Of a stretch of 64,000 bases of DNA, positions 63,476 through 64,000 are shown one piece after another. A model generated the notes under the pieces. It ran no database searches. It was not told the DNA's origin and saw only the letters and a program-made list of their open reading frames with translations. The stretch covers positions 124,001-188,000 of the forward strand of contig NZ_VFVY01000008.1 of the NCBI RefSeq assembly GCF_006442315.1. The letters run 5' to 3'. This DNA is from Mesorhizobium sp. B2-3-4. GTDB taxonomy: Bacteria > Pseudomonadota > Alphaproteobacteria > Rhizobiales > Rhizobiaceae. The position numbers and the translations under genes are program-made. Numbering within the stretch: the first letter of the stretch is position 1; every line of letters begins with the position of its first letter.

Positions 63476-64000
63476 ATGAACGCGCACGCCTTTACCAGCG
63501 ATGTCGCCTTCACGCCGACGGTCAAGGCGATCCAGGCGCGCAAGGGCTCGCGCCAGTCCTATGCCCGCGTCGAGGAGCGCGGCGGCTGGCAAGCCGTCAT
63601 CACGCCCGACCTCGCGGCTTTCATCGCGGCGCAGACCAGCGTTTTCCTGTCGACGGCCAATGGCGATGGCCAGCCCTATATCCAGCATCGCGGCGGCCCG
63701 GCCGGCTTTCTCAAGGTACTCGACGAAAAGACGATCGGCTTCGCGGATTTTGCCGGCAACAGACAGTTCATCACACAGGGCAATCTGGCCGACAATCCGC
63801 GGGCCTTCCTGTTCCTGATCGATTACATGATGCGCCAGCGCATCAAGATCTGGGGCACGGCGCGCACTATCGAAAACGATGCCGAGTTGATGACGCGGCT
63901 GATGCCGCCGGACTACAGGGCGCGGCCTGAACAGGTCATCTTGTTCACGGTCTCGGCGTGGGATGCCAATTGTCCACAACATATACCGCAGCGCTTCGAG
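63476..64000 (+). CDS. Pyridoxamine-5'-phosphate-oxidase-fold (FMN-binding) protein, 3' end outside the window
   Basis: The frame opens at the ATG at 63476, preceded by AAGGAGG, and is still open at the right edge after 175 residues. The readable part contains RKGSRQSYARVEERGG, FLSTANGDGQPYIQHRGGPAGFLKVLD and GFADFAGNRQFITQGNLADNPRAFLFLIDY, typical of PNPOx-like split-barrel flavoproteins of about 200 or more residues. It may oxidise or reduce an FMN-dependent substrate, perhaps with the upstream NTF2-like protein. The C-terminus is not available for a finer call. Confidence 0.85.
   Translation, partial: MNAHAFTSDVAFTPTVKAIQARKGSRQSYARVEERGGWQAVITPDLAAFIAAQTSVFLSTANGDGQPYIQHRGGPAGFLKVLDEKTIGFADFAGNRQFITQGNLADNPRAFLFLIDYMMRQRIKIWGTARTIENDAELMTRLMPPDYRARPEQVILFTVSAWDANCPQHIPQRFE

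Noticed and set aside
1..64000. CRISPR array, insertion sequence or prophage
   Set aside because: No regularly spaced repeats, transposase, capsid, terminase or integrase-like genes were seen.

Overview
The window is GC-rich, densely coded chromosomal DNA of an alphaproteobacterium, most likely a Rhizobiales member close to Mesorhizobium. The reasons are the gene content and order (xerD next to accA, aroK-aroB, a J-domain protein next to aerobic-type cobS-cobT, metX-metW under a SAM-II riboswitch), a SyrA/ExoX-like protein, and rhizobial-type palindromic intergenic elements. The genus is inferred from memory of these families, not from a search. No phage, transposase, plasmid replication or CRISPR signal was seen. 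The left third is accessory and catabolic; the rest is mostly housekeeping.

Region 1 (1-5.3 kb) is a sugar PTS. It holds the end of a glucitol/sorbitol EIIB-EIIC2 gene, EIIA-Gut, an HPr-Enzyme I fusion that would supply all the general phosphotransfer, an unrecognised protein, and a SorC-type regulator. Region 2 (5.3-15.9 kb) is a carbohydrate cluster around a divergent promoter. Leftward run a class II aldolase, an FGGY kinase and a HAD phosphatase. Rightward run a DeoR regulator, a second FGGY kinase, a ribose-type ABC importer (ATPase, permease, binding protein), a TIM-barrel sugar epimerase and a small cupin, closed by a strong terminator. The substrate cannot be read from sequence.

Region 3 (15.9-21.2 kb) has a SyrA-like membrane protein with an extra C-terminal part, an exported metallo-beta-lactamase-fold protein, and a pair of exported c-type cytochromes: a 761-residue RoxA/MauG-like di-haem protein and a 451-residue mono-haem partner. 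Region 4 (21.2-35.3 kb) has tRNA-Arg(CCT), an M20 amidohydrolase, a DacF-type carboxypeptidase, a CobW GTPase, a TusA-like protein, an L,D-transpeptidase lipoprotein, accA, xerD, aroK-aroB, a CorC-like protein that appears to have lost its membrane core, an esterase, a lone acetolactate-synthase-like enzyme and BolA.

Region 5 (35.4-46.9 kb) has the J-domain protein with cobS-cobT, a phytase-type esterase-like protein, a spermidine-synthase-like protein, yhhQ and rpmB separated by two strong hairpins, a DUF3108 protein, a YddG-like exporter, a YhhN-type protein, a DUF985 cupin, glyoxalase II and a methyltransferase. Region 6 (47-64 kb) has a YddA-type ABC exporter, a DUF1194 protein, two glycosyltransferases, metX-metW with promoter, SAM-II riboswitch and terminator, hisC-tyrA, a PfkB kinase, a DUF2125 protein, a ChaC-like cyclotransferase, an aldo/keto reductase, a LysE exporter, plsC, and a LysR gene divergent from an NTF2-like and a PNPOx-like gene. 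The last gene runs off the right edge.
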